Below, one piece after another: positions 6,813 through 15,365 of a stretch of 61,381 bases of DNA (position 1 is its first letter; each line of letters starts with the position of its first letter). This stretch comes from Fidelibacterota bacterium. Lineage in GTDB: Bacteria; Pseudomonadota; Alphaproteobacteria; Rhodospirillales; Rhodospirillaceae. The notes under the pieces were generated by a model. The model did no database searches. It was not told where the DNA came from and worked only from the letters and a program-made list of their open reading frames with translations. Both the position numbers and the translations under genes were made by a program. The stretch spans positions 1 to 61,381 of the forward strand of contig CANJRX010000012.1 in NCBI GenBank assembly GCA_947476895.1, given 5' to 3'.

Positions 6813-9486
6813 AGGCGCTAATCCTCGATAAAGCTTCACTCATCTTCGTGCGGGCTTCCACGGCGCCGGTGCGACGTTCGCGGATTTCATCCACGACTTC
6901 GGGCGGGGCCTTGGCGATGAAAGCTTCGTTAGTCAGCTTTTTGTCGTCGTTGGCAATGTCGCTGTCTTTCTTGGCGATTTCCTTCTTTAGGCGATCGCGT
7001 TCTTTGGAGAGGTCAATCACACCTTCCAGCGGCAGTAACACCGTACCGTCGCCGACAACCACCTGGGCCGCATTGGGCACGGCGGCGTCGTTAAGTTCCA
7101 GCGAAGCCAAACGCGCATTGGCGCAGATCAAGGCGTTGTGCGTAGCCAAGCGTGACTTAGCGACCGCGCTGGCGTCTTTCAAGGTGGCGGCCATCTGCAA
7201 GCTGGCGGGCACGTTCATTTCCGAACGTACCGAGCGGATTTCCGAGATCACTTTGACCACCCAATCCATTTCCGCTTCGGCTTCGGGCGCTTTGGCGATG
7301 TCGTACTTGGGCCAAGCTTGGCGCATCAGAACGCCGGGGCGTTTGATGTTGGCGGCTTCTGCCAACTTTTCCCACAGCGTTTCGGTGACATAAGGAATCA
7401 TCGGCTGGGAAATCAGCAAGATCTGGTCGATCACCCACGCGGTGGCCGCGCGCGTTTCAGCTTTAGCTGCAGCATCGCTGCCTTGGAACACGGGCTTGGC
7501 AAATTCCAGATACCAATCGCAGAACACGTTCCAGGTGAATTGATAGAGGCCGTTGGCGGCGTCGTTGAAGCGATAAGCCTCAATGGCAGAAGCCACCGTC
7601 GCAGACGCTTCCACAGTCTTGGCAACGATCCATTTATTCAGGGTGGTCTTCACGGCTTTAGGATCGAATTTCGGATCGATCACGCATTCGTTCATTTGCG
7701 AGAAGCGTGCGGCGTTCCAGATTTTGGTGACGAAGTTGCGATAGCCGGCGATGCGGGTTTCGGCGAGCTTGATGTCGCGCCCCTGCGCCGCCATGGCGGT
7801 CAGCGTAAAGCGCACGGCATCGGTGCCGTAAACATTGCACAAGTCCAAGGGGTCCATGACGTTGCCCTTGGACTTGGACATCTTCTGGCCCTTCTCGTCG
7901 CGTACGAGAGCGTGGATGTAAACATCACGGAACGGCACATCACCCATGAAGTGGATGCCCATCATCATCATGCGGGCGACCCAGAAGAAGATGATGTCAA
8001 AGCCCGTGACCAGCACATCGCCCGGATAATAGCGCGCGAGTTCCGGCGTCTTATCGGGCCAGCCTAGTGTAGAGAATGGCCACAGCGCTGAGGAAAACCA
8101 GGTGTCGAGCACGTCTTCGTCGCGGCTCAGATCGACAATTTTGCCGTAATGGCTGTTGGCCAGCGCCTGCGCGCCGGCTTCGTCGCTGGCCACGAACGGA
8201 TGGCCATCGGGTCCATACCACGCCGGAATCTGATGACCCCACCACAGCTGGCGCGAGATGCACCACGGCTGGATATTACGCATCCATTCGAAGAATGTAT
8301 TTTCCCAATTCTTCGGTACGAATCGCGTACGGCCCTCTTCCACCGCTTTGATACACGGCTGCGCGAGGACTTCAGCGTTGCAGTACCACTGGTCCGTAAG
8401 CCACGGCTCGATAACGACGCCGGAGCGATCCCCATAAGGCACCGTCATGGCGTTGGCTTCGATCTTCTCGAGCAAGCCCAACGCTTCCATTTCGGCCACG
8501 ATCATGTCGCGTACTTTGAAGCGGTCAAGGCCGCGATATTTCTCAGGCACGTTTTCGTTCAGCTTCGCGTCCTGATCGAAGACGTTGATCATCGCGAGGT
8601 TGTTGCGCTTGCCGACGCCAAAGTCGTTGAAGTCGTGGGCCGGCGTGATCTTCACCGCACCCGAGCCCTTCTCAGGGTCAGCGTAATCGTCGGCGACGAT
8701 CGGAATCTTGCGGCCGACCAGCGGCAGAACCACGTTCTTGCCGACCAGCGCTTTGTAGCGCTCATCATCGGGATGCACGGCAACGCCGGTGTCGCCCAGC
8801 ATGGTTTCAGGACGCGTAGTGCCGACGACAACAAACGTGTCCGCCATACCATCGACCGGATACTTGAAGAACCACATCTTGCCTTTGGTCTCGCGGTTCT
8901 CGACTTCGAGATCGGAGATCGCCGTGTGCAGCTTCGGGTCCCAGTTCACCAGGCGCTTGTCGCGGTAGATCAAACCTTGGCTGTGCAGATCGACGAACAC
9001 TTTCGTCACAGCGCGGGACAAGCCCTCGTCCATGGTGAAGCGCTCGCGCTTCCAATCGGGTGACGCGCCAAGACGGCGCAGCTGATGTGTGATCACGCCG
9101 CCCGATTGTTCTTTCCAGGCCCAGACGCGCTTCAAGAAGGCTTCGCGGCCCATGTCGCGACGGTTGGCGCCGGATTCAGCAAGCTGACGCTCAACGACCA
9201 TCTGCGTCGCGATGCCGGCGTGGTCGGTGCCGGGCTGCCACAGCGAATCTTTCCCGATCATGCGGTTGTAGCGGATCAGGATGTCTTGCAGCGTGAAGGT
9301 CAGCGCGTGGCCGATGTGCAAGCTGCCCGTCACATTGGGCGGCGGCATCATGATGGTATAGGGCGGTGACTTTGAATCGGGCTGGGCCGCGAAGTCGCCC
9401 GCCTGCTCCCAACGCCCATAGAGCGCCTCTTCCACCTCACTCGGGGTGTAAGTTTTATCCAAAGTAGGTGTCGCGTTTTCAGACAT
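6811..9486 (-). CDS. valS: Valyl-tRNA synthetase
   Basis: An 891-residue class I aminoacyl-tRNA synthetase charging tRNA-Val. It shows the HIGH-type motif in PPPNVTGSLHIGHA near residue 50-60 and the KMSKSKGN motif near residue 535. Between them are the editing domain and the zinc-poor CP1 region. The C-terminal LEGVIDLSKERDRLKKEI segment is the tRNA-binding coiled-coil arm usual for ValRS. Length and motif order are standard. The ATG start is followed by MSENATPTLDKTY. It is cytoplasmic and essential. The gene ends inside a palindromic repeat. No T-box was found, as expected for Proteobacteria. Confidence 0.97.
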   Translation of the reverse strand: MSENATPTLDKTYTPSEVEEALYGRWEQAGDFAAQPDSKSPPYTIMMPPPNVTGSLHIGHALTFTLQDILIRYNRMIGKDSLWQPGTDHAGIATQMVVERQLAESGANRRDMGREAFLKRVWAWKEQSGGVITHQLRRLGASPDWKRERFTMDEGLSRAVTKVFVDLHSQGLIYRDKRLVNWDPKLHTAISDLEVENRETKGKMWFFKYPVDGMADTFVVVGTTRPETMLGDTGVAVHPDDERYKALVGKNVVLPLVGRKIPIVADDYADPEKGSGAVKITPAHDFNDFGVGKRNNLAMINVFDQDAKLNENVPEKYRGLDRFKVRDMIVAEMEALGLLEKIEANAMTVPYGDRSGVVIEPWLTDQWYCNAEVLAQPCIKAVEEGRTRFVPKNWENTFFEWMRNIQPWCISRQLWWGHQIPAWYGPDGHPFVASDEAGAQALANSHYGKIVDLSRDEDVLDTWFSSALWPFSTLGWPDKTPELARYYPGDVLVTGFDIIFFWVARMMMMGIHFMGDVPFRDVYIHALVRDEKGQKMSKSKGNVMDPLDLCNVYGTDAVRFTLTAMAAQGRDIKLAETRIAGYRNFVTKIWNAARFSQMNECVIDPKFDPKAVKTTLNKWIVAKTVEASATVASAIEAYRFNDAANGLYQFTWNVFCDWYLEFAKPVFQGSDAAAKAETRAATAWVIDQILLISQPMIPYVTETLWEKLAEAANIKRPGVLMRQAWPKYDIAKAPEAEAEMDWVVKVISEIRSVRSEMNVPASLQMAATLKDASAVAKSRLATHNALICANARLASLELNDAAVPNAAQVVVGDGTVLLPLEGVIDLSKERDRLKKEIAKKDSDIANDDKKLTNEAFIAKAPPEVVDEIRERRTGAVEARTKMSEALSRISA

Positions 9487-9579
9487 TTAAGGCACGCCGC
9501 TTGAACTTGTGAGGGGCAAGGATGTACCCCTGCCCGCGTCCCGGCGCAACCCAGAGGGCCGTATACCCCAAATGCAAAA

Positions 9580-9603
9580 AGGCCCGCCGGTAAGGGCGGG
9601 CCT
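9580..9603 (-). terminator. Rho-independent terminator of popZ
   Basis: A nine-base-pair GC-rich stem (AGGCCCGCC paired with GGCGGGCCT, loop GGTAA plus one G) is followed on the reverse strand by TTTTT. It lies 23 bases downstream of the popZ-like stop and ahead of valS, separating the two transcripts. Confidence 0.85.
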
Positions 9604-9625
9604 AAAAGCTAGAAATGCCTAGAAT

Positions 9626-10291
9626 TTATGAGCGATCCGACCGGGTCGCGATGCGTTCAATTTCCTGCTTTACGATCCGTTCGACCATGTACGGCAGGTT
9701 GCTATCGAGCCAATGCTTGAGGATCGGCGTGCAGATCTCGCGCACCAACTGCTCCAGCGTCAGGCCGTGGTTACCCAAGGCAACAGCCCGTTCGCGGGCA
9801 ACGGCTTGGGCTAGCTGAGCGATAGACGCACCCGAAGCCGCGGCAACGGGGTCTGAAACCAGGTTCTCGCCATAGCTATGGTAAGCCGGCGCCGGATCAT
9901 AATTGGGCTGCGGTGCCGGATCGTAGTGATGTTCCTGCTGCTGCAACTCTTCAACCATCATGGAATCCGTAAGCTGCAACGGCATATCCGGCTCGGGATT
10001 GAAGTGTGGTTCTTCTTCCGGCTCCGGATCAAAGATCGAAGCAACGGGCTCTTCTTCTTCCGGCTCGGCCACAAATGGCTCGGGTTCCGGCTCGAACATC
10101 ACGGGCTCGGGTTCCGGCGGCGGTGGTGGCGGCGGAGGTGGTGGGGGTGGCGGCGGCGGAGGTGGCGGTGGTGGTGGCGCGGCTTTAGCCGGCTCAGGCT
10201 TTGCAGCCTCACCGTCATCTTCTGAGAGGATCTTTCGAATAGAGGCAAGAATGTCCTCCATCGATGGTTCTTGTTGACCTTCCGCACTCAC
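9626..10291 (-). CDS. popZ: PopZ-like polar organising protein (DUF2497 family)
   Basis: A 221-residue cytoplasmic scaffold. The N-terminus has the conserved helix EPSMEDILASIRKILSEDD, which in PopZ recruits client proteins. The middle is an acidic, proline-rich linker (many EPEP repeats). The C-terminus LVREICTPILKHWLDSNLPY is the oligomerisation region with the diagnostic W-LD-NLP motif. PopZ forms polar condensates that tether the chromosome origin in Caulobacter. A run of about 21 consecutive prolines (10114-10176) sits right after the N-terminal domain and is unusually long. It starts at GTG with GGGGAG nine bases upstream. It is monocistronic, with valS downstream beyond a terminator. 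Confidence 0.88.
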   Translation of the reverse strand: MSAEGQQEPSMEDILASIRKILSEDDGEAAKPEPAKAAPPPPPPPPPPPPPPPPPPPPPEPEPVMFEPEPEPFVAEPEEEEPVASIFDPEPEEEPHFNPEPDMPLQLTDSMMVEELQQQEHHYDPAPQPNYDPAPAYHSYGENLVSDPVAAASGASIAQLAQAVARERAVALGNHGLTLEQLVREICTPILKHWLDSNLPYMVERIVKQEIERIATRSDRS

Positions 10292-10438
10292 GATCTAGCA
10301 CTCCCCATCGGCTTTTTGCCGGGATTTGATGCTAACTTAACCCTAAGTGTTAAAGAATTCTATAACAAGGACAACAATTTGGGAGGTACCCCCAAATTGT
10401 GCTCGAATTACGAGAAACGCTCGCTTTGAATTGCGCCG

Positions 10439-11854
10439 TTAAGGTTTCGGCGCCCCTGGGGCAGCTTTGACAAGATCCACGCCCGCACCGAAAGCCTGGT
10501 ATTCCACGTCTTTGTAGTGCTCGGTGGGATCATAAATCTCGCCTGTCAGGCTCATGCCCCGCCCGTTTAGCAAGCCGATCGCTGAGAGCAGCTGGTGGGC
10601 CGCGACAAATTGATCGTGCTGGGCACGCACCAGGCTGGTGCGCGAGTTCAAAAGCACCTGCTCGGCGTTCAAGACGTCGAGAACCGTGCGCGAACCGACT
10701 TCGGCTTCGCGCTGTGTACCTTCCAAAGCGATTTCGTTGGCGCTGATCGCTGCGCGGAAGGATTCAATGCTGGCCGTCTGCGAAAGGTAGCTTTCCCACG
10801 CCAGCGTCGCGGCATTGCGCGCATCGAGGCGCGCCTGATCAGCGACGAAGCGCTGCTGGCCGGCGGTGTGCTTGGCCTGGCGCAGGCGCGAATATTCCGC
10901 ACCCTGCTGATAAATCGGCACGACCACCTGAGCCTGCGCTACAGCAGCTTCAGATTTCGATCTGTCGGCAACCGTGTTCCAACTCCGCGTGTACTGACCG
11001 ATCAAGTTGACGGACGGCAATAGATCGCCCTGCACCACCGTCACGTTATCGTCCGCTGCTTTGGCTGCAAAATCAGCTGCGATAAAGTTCGGATTATTGT
11101 TGATGGCCGCATTCAGCACGGCCTCGTAGTCCGCAGGCAGATTGGACGGAATCGCCGGCACGCTGAGATTCTCGGGCGCCTTACCGACAACGTTGGTGTA
11201 GTACGAGCGTGCCTGCTGCAAAAGGCCTTCGGCTTGCACGAGCGAGGCTTTAGCGACGGCCAAGCTGGCGTTGGCTTGCGCAGTATCGGTGCGAGTCAAT
11301 TCGCCGACGCGGAAGCGATCATTGGTGGCATCCAACTGACGCCCCAAAACCTGCACGTTGCTCATATTGAGTTCGACGACGGCTTGATAATACAGCACAT
11401 CGAAATACGCCGTGGCCACTTGCAGCAGCACGGTAGCTTCGGTGGCCGACAAACGGGCGCGCTGCGCAAACACGTTATTCTTGGCCTGTGCCGTGCCGGC
11501 CCAGGTTTTGAAACCGCGGAAGATCGGCTGCGTAAATTGGGCGTTGGCATTTTTCTGGAAACGCTGGGTGACGCCGCCCGTGGTCACGGTGCCGACGCCG
11601 CCACCTGAGAAGATCTGGTTTTCAGTGCGGTTGTTGGTGGCCGTGCCGGTGACGCTCAAAGTCGGACGCCAGCCGGACAAAGCTTGCGGAACGGTTTCAT
11701 CGACGGCGCGCAACTGCGAGCGCGCGGCCAGAAGATTGGGGTTGCCCTGGTAGGCCATCGACATGGCTTCGAGCAAACTGTCTGCAGATGCGGTGTGGGT
11801 GATAAACAAAGGAAGCGCGAGAGCTGCGCTAGCCAAAAGTGTTTTTCTAATCAT
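10439..11854 (-). CDS. tolC: TolC-family outer membrane efflux protein
   Basis: A 471-residue outer membrane channel. It has a signal peptide (MIRKTLLASAALALPLFITH..ASA), then DSLLEAMSMAYQGNPNLLAARSQLRAVDE, the usual TolC opening, and two homologous halves with long amphipathic helices. GSRTVLDVLNAEQVLLNSR is the hallmark loop of the second half. TolC trimers join inner-membrane pumps or type I secretion systems, but no pump gene is adjacent. A GCGGGG site supports the ATG at 11854 over a longer frame. The neighbouring Pcm-like gene upstream on the same strand is a common alphaproteobacterial pairing. Confidence 0.92.
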   Translation of the reverse strand: MIRKTLLASAALALPLFITHTASADSLLEAMSMAYQGNPNLLAARSQLRAVDETVPQALSGWRPTLSVTGTATNNRTENQIFSGGGVGTVTTGGVTQRFQKNANAQFTQPIFRGFKTWAGTAQAKNNVFAQRARLSATEATVLLQVATAYFDVLYYQAVVELNMSNVQVLGRQLDATNDRFRVGELTRTDTAQANASLAVAKASLVQAEGLLQQARSYYTNVVGKAPENLSVPAIPSNLPADYEAVLNAAINNNPNFIAADFAAKAADDNVTVVQGDLLPSVNLIGQYTRSWNTVADRSKSEAAVAQAQVVVPIYQQGAEYSRLRQAKHTAGQQRFVADQARLDARNAATLAWESYLSQTASIESFRAAISANEIALEGTQREAEVGSRTVLDVLNAEQVLLNSRTSLVRAQHDQFVAAHQLLSAIGLLNGRGMSLTGEIYDPTEHYKDVEYQAFGAGVDLVKAAPGAPKP

Positions 11855-12076
11855 TGCGGCCCCGCCATCTATATTTAGACCCGCAGCCGTCCCTGCTAGC
11901 GGGCGCGCCAAGCTCTATCCGAAGGACGACTTTAACGCCACCGGATTTATCTACACGTTTGCGATAGCAGCGTTTTCTTACGAATTCGTTGCAGGAAAAC
12001 AGGCACAAGCCGCAATCTAAATAATATGTAAGGCGTCCCGGAGCTGGGCTGGCCGAGGCCTATTAAGCGCGTGTGC

Positions 12077-12727
12077 CTAGAATACGAACTTAGGCTGCTT
12101 TTCGAAGCCGGGCAGGATCGGCGTCATGGCGTCGAACTCCTGGCGGCTGCCGTAGGAATCGCCGGCGCGTGTGACCAGCGTGGCGCGGCCCACCGGACCA
12201 TCACGCACGATGCAGACCAAACGGCCGCCGTCGGCGAGCTGCGGCTTGAAGCTCACAGGCAACGCGCTAACCGCGCCGTCCACAATAATGGCATCGTAAG
12301 GTGACTTCGCCGGCCAGCCGGATTTGAGATCGCCAACGACGACCGAGACCTTACCCGGCGCAACTTCGGCCAAAATCCTGACGGCCTGATCGGCCACGGC
12401 GGCGTCGCTTTCCAGCGCCACGACCGATTGCACCAGGCGGGCGGCAACGGCGGCGGAATAGCCCAGGCCAGCGCCCACGACCAAGACGTTATCGGTGCTT
12501 TGCAGCTCGGCCAATTGCAGAAGCCGGGCCAAAACCACCGGCTCAATGAGATAGCGCCCTTTGCCGACGGCGAGATCCTCGTCGACATAGGCAAAAGCGC
12601 GGTTGGCCAGGGGAACGAACAGCTCGCGCGGCACCGCGGTCATGGCTTCGACCACGGCCGGGTCTGTCACTTCACTTGTACGGATCTGGCTGTGCACCAT
12701 TTTGCGGCGGGCAACGGCGAAATCCAT
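12077..12727 (-). CDS. Protein-L-isoaspartate O-methyltransferase family protein
   Basis: A 216-residue SAM-dependent methyltransferase. It has the Pcm-type N-terminus MDFAVARRKMVHSQIRTSEVTDPAVVEAM, with PRELFVP, and the SAM-binding motif VLVVGAGLGYSAAV at about residue 80. The DAIIVDGAV motif follows. Pcm repairs isoaspartyl residues in ageing proteins, but this shorter alphaproteobacterial branch beside tolC has not, to my knowledge, been shown to have that activity. ATG 12727 has GGGGGA eight to nine bases upstream. It is 220 bases from tolC and could be co-transcribed or have its own promoter. Confidence 0.85.
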   Translation of the reverse strand: MDFAVARRKMVHSQIRTSEVTDPAVVEAMTAVPRELFVPLANRAFAYVDEDLAVGKGRYLIEPVVLARLLQLAELQSTDNVLVVGAGLGYSAAVAARLVQSVVALESDAAVADQAVRILAEVAPGKVSVVVGDLKSGWPAKSPYDAIIVDGAVSALPVSFKPQLADGGRLVCIVRDGPVGRATLVTRAGDSYGSRQEFDAMTPILPGFEKQPKFVF

Positions 12728-12959
12728 GAGTAAATCCCCCAAGCATTGAAAGCGGTTATCTCCCGCAGCTTATACGCTGTCGCCGCCCATTTCACAACGC
12801 CGCGGAGGGATTTTAACTTTGTAAAACCATTGCCTTGACCGCCCTCAGAGGCCCTTCTATATAACCGTGCCTTCTGCACCGGGGCAACGCGCCACTTGCC
12901 GCGTTTTCCCGGGCTTGAGGCTGATGCCAAAGGCTTAGTCCTACTGGGCTAGACCTTCG

Positions 12960-13033
12960 GGCCGAGTGGCAGAGTGGCCATGCAGCGGATTGCAAATCCG
13001 CGTACGTCGGTTCGATTCCGGCCTCGGCCTCCA
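12960..13033 (+). tRNA. tRNA-Cys (GCA anticodon)
   Basis: A 74-base cloverleaf with encoded CCA. Acceptor arms are GGCCGAG/CTCGGCC, the anticodon stem is GCGGA/TCCGC, and the loop TTGCAAA gives anticodon GCA. The T arm includes GGTTCGATTCC. It is followed ten bases later by tRNA-Asn, and the two are likely one transcript. Confidence 0.97.
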
Positions 13034-13043
13034 TATGCGCTGT

Positions 13044-13118
13044 TCCGGCGTAGCTCAATGGTAGAGCACGCGGCTGTTAACCGCGGGGTTACAGGTTCGA
13101 GTCCTGTCGCCGGAGCCA
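13044..13118 (+). tRNA. tRNA-Asn (GTT anticodon)
   Basis: A 75-base cloverleaf with encoded CCA. Acceptor arms are TCCGGCG/CGCCGGA, the anticodon stem is GCGGC/ with loop CTGTTAA giving anticodon GTT, and the T loop is TTCGAGT. It stands directly downstream of tRNA-Cys. No integrase or attachment-site duplication was seen next to it. Confidence 0.97.
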
Positions 13119-13121
13119 TCT

Positions 13122-13156
13122 AGATTTTCTTACGCGCTACGCGCGTTAGAAAATCT
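13122..13156 (+). terminator. Long hairpin behind the tRNA pair
   Basis: AGATTTTCTTACGCGC pairs with GCGCGTTAGAAAATCT around a TAC loop, a 16-pair stem with one mismatch. It starts four bases after the tRNA-Asn CCA. No T run follows on the + strand, so it may act in tRNA precursor processing or termination, or be a palindromic repeat copy. Confidence 0.55.
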
Positions 13157-13159
13157 GAT

Positions 13160-13250
13160 GTCCTCGGGTCCTTATCCCGAGGACCCAGAGCAACAAATTC
13201 CGTCAGAGCAATTTGATAAATGGTTTCCGCCTTCGCGGGAATGACAGTTG
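13160..13250. repeat. Second hairpin and dispersed-repeat-like sequence
   Basis: GTCCTCGGG pairs with CCCGAGGAC (13160-13184). The tail TTTCCGCCTTCGCGGGAATGACA resembles the short intergenic repeats (GTCATTCCCGCGAAGGCGG type) scattered in many proteobacterial genomes. No coding potential was seen. It fills the space between the tRNAs and the end of the convergent MBL gene. Confidence 0.5.
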
Positions 13251-13277
13251 TATTTGGAACTGCTTACGCAGCAAACA

Positions 13278-14105
13278 CTACCGGCAAGGCGTGATGATCA
13301 TTTGCTCGCGAGCGACAAGTGCACCCTGCCAAACCTTGCGCGCGGTTTTTTCAAGCTGCGCCATGAAATCATCATTGTGATCGGGATCGTGATGGAAGAT
13401 CGCGAGCTGGCCGACGTTCGCCATCTTGCACAGGCGTATGCCCTCTTCCCACGTTGAATGGCCCCAACCGATTTTCGCCGGAAACTCGGCATCGGTATAG
13501 GTGCTGTCGTAAATCACCAGGTCAGCGCCGTCGATCAGTTTCAAAACATTCTGATCGGGTTTGCCGACGACGTGTTCCGTATCGGTGACATAGACAATCG
13601 ACTTGCCGCCGTATTCGATGCGGTAGCCTGTCGCGCCGTTCGGATGATTGAGCGGCATGGTGACGATCTTCACGCCGCCTCCGTGATCCCAAACTTCGCC
13701 GGCTTTAAAATCCACGAAGCGCAGTTTGGCTTGCCGTGCTTCCAGCGGCACAGGGAACAACGGATTGGCCATCTGGCTCGACAGAACGCCTTCGATGCCG
13801 CCGGCAGCGGCAAGATGTCCTGCGTAAATTCCGAACTCATAATTGGGCATGAACATCGGCGCGAAGAACGGAAATCCGTTGATGTGATCCCAATGGGTAT
13901 GGGTCAGCAGCAGCGTTCCTTTGCGCACGCCATCGCGCGCAAATTCTTGGCCGAGGCCACGGATGCCCGTACCTGCGTCCAGGATGATGCGCTGATCGCC
14001 GGCGAAAACCTCAAGGCAACTGGTATTGCCGCCGTACACCACGTGTTCAGGTGACGGACAAGCGATGCTGCCGCGGACGCCCCAAAATTTGACCGCTAAA
14101 GTCAT
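13278..14105 (-). CDS. MBL-fold metallohydrolase, PhnP-like
   Basis: A 275-residue metallo-beta-lactamase-fold hydrolase. The opening MTLAVKFWGVRGSIACPSPE with YGGNTSCLEV is typical of a group related to phosphoribosyl cyclic phosphodiesterase and RNase Z. The metal motif is THTHWDHINGFPFF at about residue 70-85; later ligands appear in TMPLNHPNGATGY, VYVTDTEH and IFHHDPDH. Substrate is unknown. ATG 14105 matches the family start; a longer frame upstream from TTG has no homologous content. It is monocistronic and convergent with the tRNA pair. Confidence 0.85.
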   Translation of the reverse strand: MTLAVKFWGVRGSIACPSPEHVVYGGNTSCLEVFAGDQRIILDAGTGIRGLGQEFARDGVRKGTLLLTHTHWDHINGFPFFAPMFMPNYEFGIYAGHLAAAGGIEGVLSSQMANPLFPVPLEARQAKLRFVDFKAGEVWDHGGGVKIVTMPLNHPNGATGYRIEYGGKSIVYVTDTEHVVGKPDQNVLKLIDGADLVIYDSTYTDAEFPAKIGWGHSTWEEGIRLCKMANVGQLAIFHHDPDHNDDFMAQLEKTARKVWQGALVAREQMIITPCR

Positions 14106-14298
14106 CCAGCTATGCACATACGGTTGATGGCAGCTTTCGGGATACTGCCGCCAAGGATATCGTTTCCCGAAATACAACTTACGAAAACTTGTAACACCCT
14201 TGGATCACTAAGGAAAACAGCGAATATGTGCCCTAAATTATAGAAGGGGCACTTAAACTTGCGGTTGGGTCACCGCAATAGCCGCTGTTACAGCCGTC

Positions 14299-14703
14299 TT
14301 ATTCGGCCTTCGGCGCTTCGTCAGCGTTGTTGTTGTTACGCGGCGCGGCCTTGCTTGAGCCGACATAGGCCGTGGCGCAATGTTCGGCGCAATAAGGTTT
14401 GCCGGGCGAAACGCCTTTGCCGCAGAAGCGGAAATCTTCGTGTTTCGGATCACCGATGGGCCAACGGCAGGTTTGTGCCGACAGATCGACCAACGTGAAA
14501 ATCCGCGTTTCGACTTTCTTCGCGACCGGCGCTTTGACGTCCTGACGCTTGATCGGCGACGGGCGGCCCTTGAGACCTAGGCGATGCGCCTTGCCCACAA
14601 CGGCGTTCTTGGAAACGCCGAGACGTTTGCCGATTTCACCCGTGGTCAAACCTTCCGACCACAGCTTTTTCAATCGTTGAATTTTTTCGTCGTTCCAGCC
14701 CAC
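14299..14703 (-). CDS. gcrA: GcrA-family cell cycle regulator
   Basis: A 134-residue protein with the GcrA layout. The N-terminal helix-turn-helix has WNDEKIQRLKKLWSEGLTTG, then IGKRLGVSKNAVVGKAHRLGL. A basic linker follows, and the C-terminus is cysteine/histidine rich (QTCRWPIGDP, FRFCGKG, YCAEHC). In Caulobacter GcrA binds sigma-70 and methylated GANTC sites to drive S-phase genes. GTG at 14703 is chosen because AGGGG lies five bases upstream and homology starts right there; the open frame continues upstream without family content. Together with PopZ it shows the organism uses alphaproteobacterial cell-cycle control. Confidence 0.92.
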   Translation of the reverse strand: MGWNDEKIQRLKKLWSEGLTTGEIGKRLGVSKNAVVGKAHRLGLKGRPSPIKRQDVKAPVAKKVETRIFTLVDLSAQTCRWPIGDPKHEDFRFCGKGVSPGKPYCAEHCATAYVGSSKAAPRNNNNADEAPKAE

Positions 14704-14810
14704 GTGAACCCCTATGGAATCCCCTGCCCCGGTCTTTCGAGGCAGCGGGAACATACTCGGCTGCCGGGGGCGTGTCCACACGCTCTGCGCCTGCGCAAAC
14801 CCCAATAAAC

Positions 14811-15197
14811 TCAGATGTCTAAAATCTTTCCATCGAGCACGAATTGGCCCTTCGGATCCTCGATTTCCAGCACCCATAGGTCGGGGTCGTACTTGCTCTG
14901 CCGCGCTAGATAGAGGTCGGCGTCTTTCTCTGTTACCGGCGCCGGTCCAGTTCCCCGTAGCCACGCCGCTGCGCCGCCCGCATCGGTTACACCCGAAAAT
15001 ACTTCACAGCCACCGGCCAAGCGGTTGACCTTCAAAAACAGCGCGCCAGCCTCAACATCGCCTTTGCGCGCCACGGTCGCCATGAGACCGGCGACGGCGC
15101 AACGCCGCAGCCAGGCTTGCACGCGCAGTTCGGTTTTAAGCCGATCACTGGTATGTCCGGGCACAGGATTATCGGGGTCTGATGGACCGGGCGTCAT
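14811..15197 (-). CDS. DUF1491 family protein
   Basis: A 128-residue soluble protein matching the DUF1491 pattern: RLKTELRVQAWLRRC, GDVEAGALFLKVNRL, then APVTEKDADLYLARQSKYDPDLWVLEIED. The family is confined mainly to Alphaproteobacteria and has no established function. An N-terminal extension rich in proline precedes the domain, and the true start could be slightly further in. It lies about 100 bases upstream of gcrA on the same strand, but spacing does not prove an operon. Confidence 0.85.
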   Translation of the reverse strand: MTPGPSDPDNPVPGHTSDRLKTELRVQAWLRRCAVAGLMATVARKGDVEAGALFLKVNRLAGGCEVFSGVTDAGGAAAWLRGTGPAPVTEKDADLYLARQSKYDPDLWVLEIEDPKGQFVLDGKILDI

Positions 15198-15365
15198 GGG
15201 CGTCGACGCTCCATAAATCGGTTAAGCCTTTGATAGGACTTTGTGTTAGTGTAGGTAATGAGGTTTGCGGCAGGGGTCTAGGGGACATTTGGCGACGACG
15301 TCGCCGGGTCCGGTCTTTGGGGCAGTTAGCATGACGAAGTCAGCGCAGCGCGGGCGGTTTCAGCC

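Noticed and set aside
9960-10277. Glycine-rich + strand frame opposite popZ
   Set aside because: The polyglycine is only the reverse reading of the proline run of PopZ.
12960-13118. tRNA pair as an integration site for the integrase fragment
   Set aside because: The integrase fragment is almost 47 kb away and no tRNA 3'-end duplication was seen near it.
13119-13277. CRISPR-like repeat array
   Set aside because: The palindromes are two different single hairpins, not regularly spaced copies with spacers, and no cas genes are present in the window.
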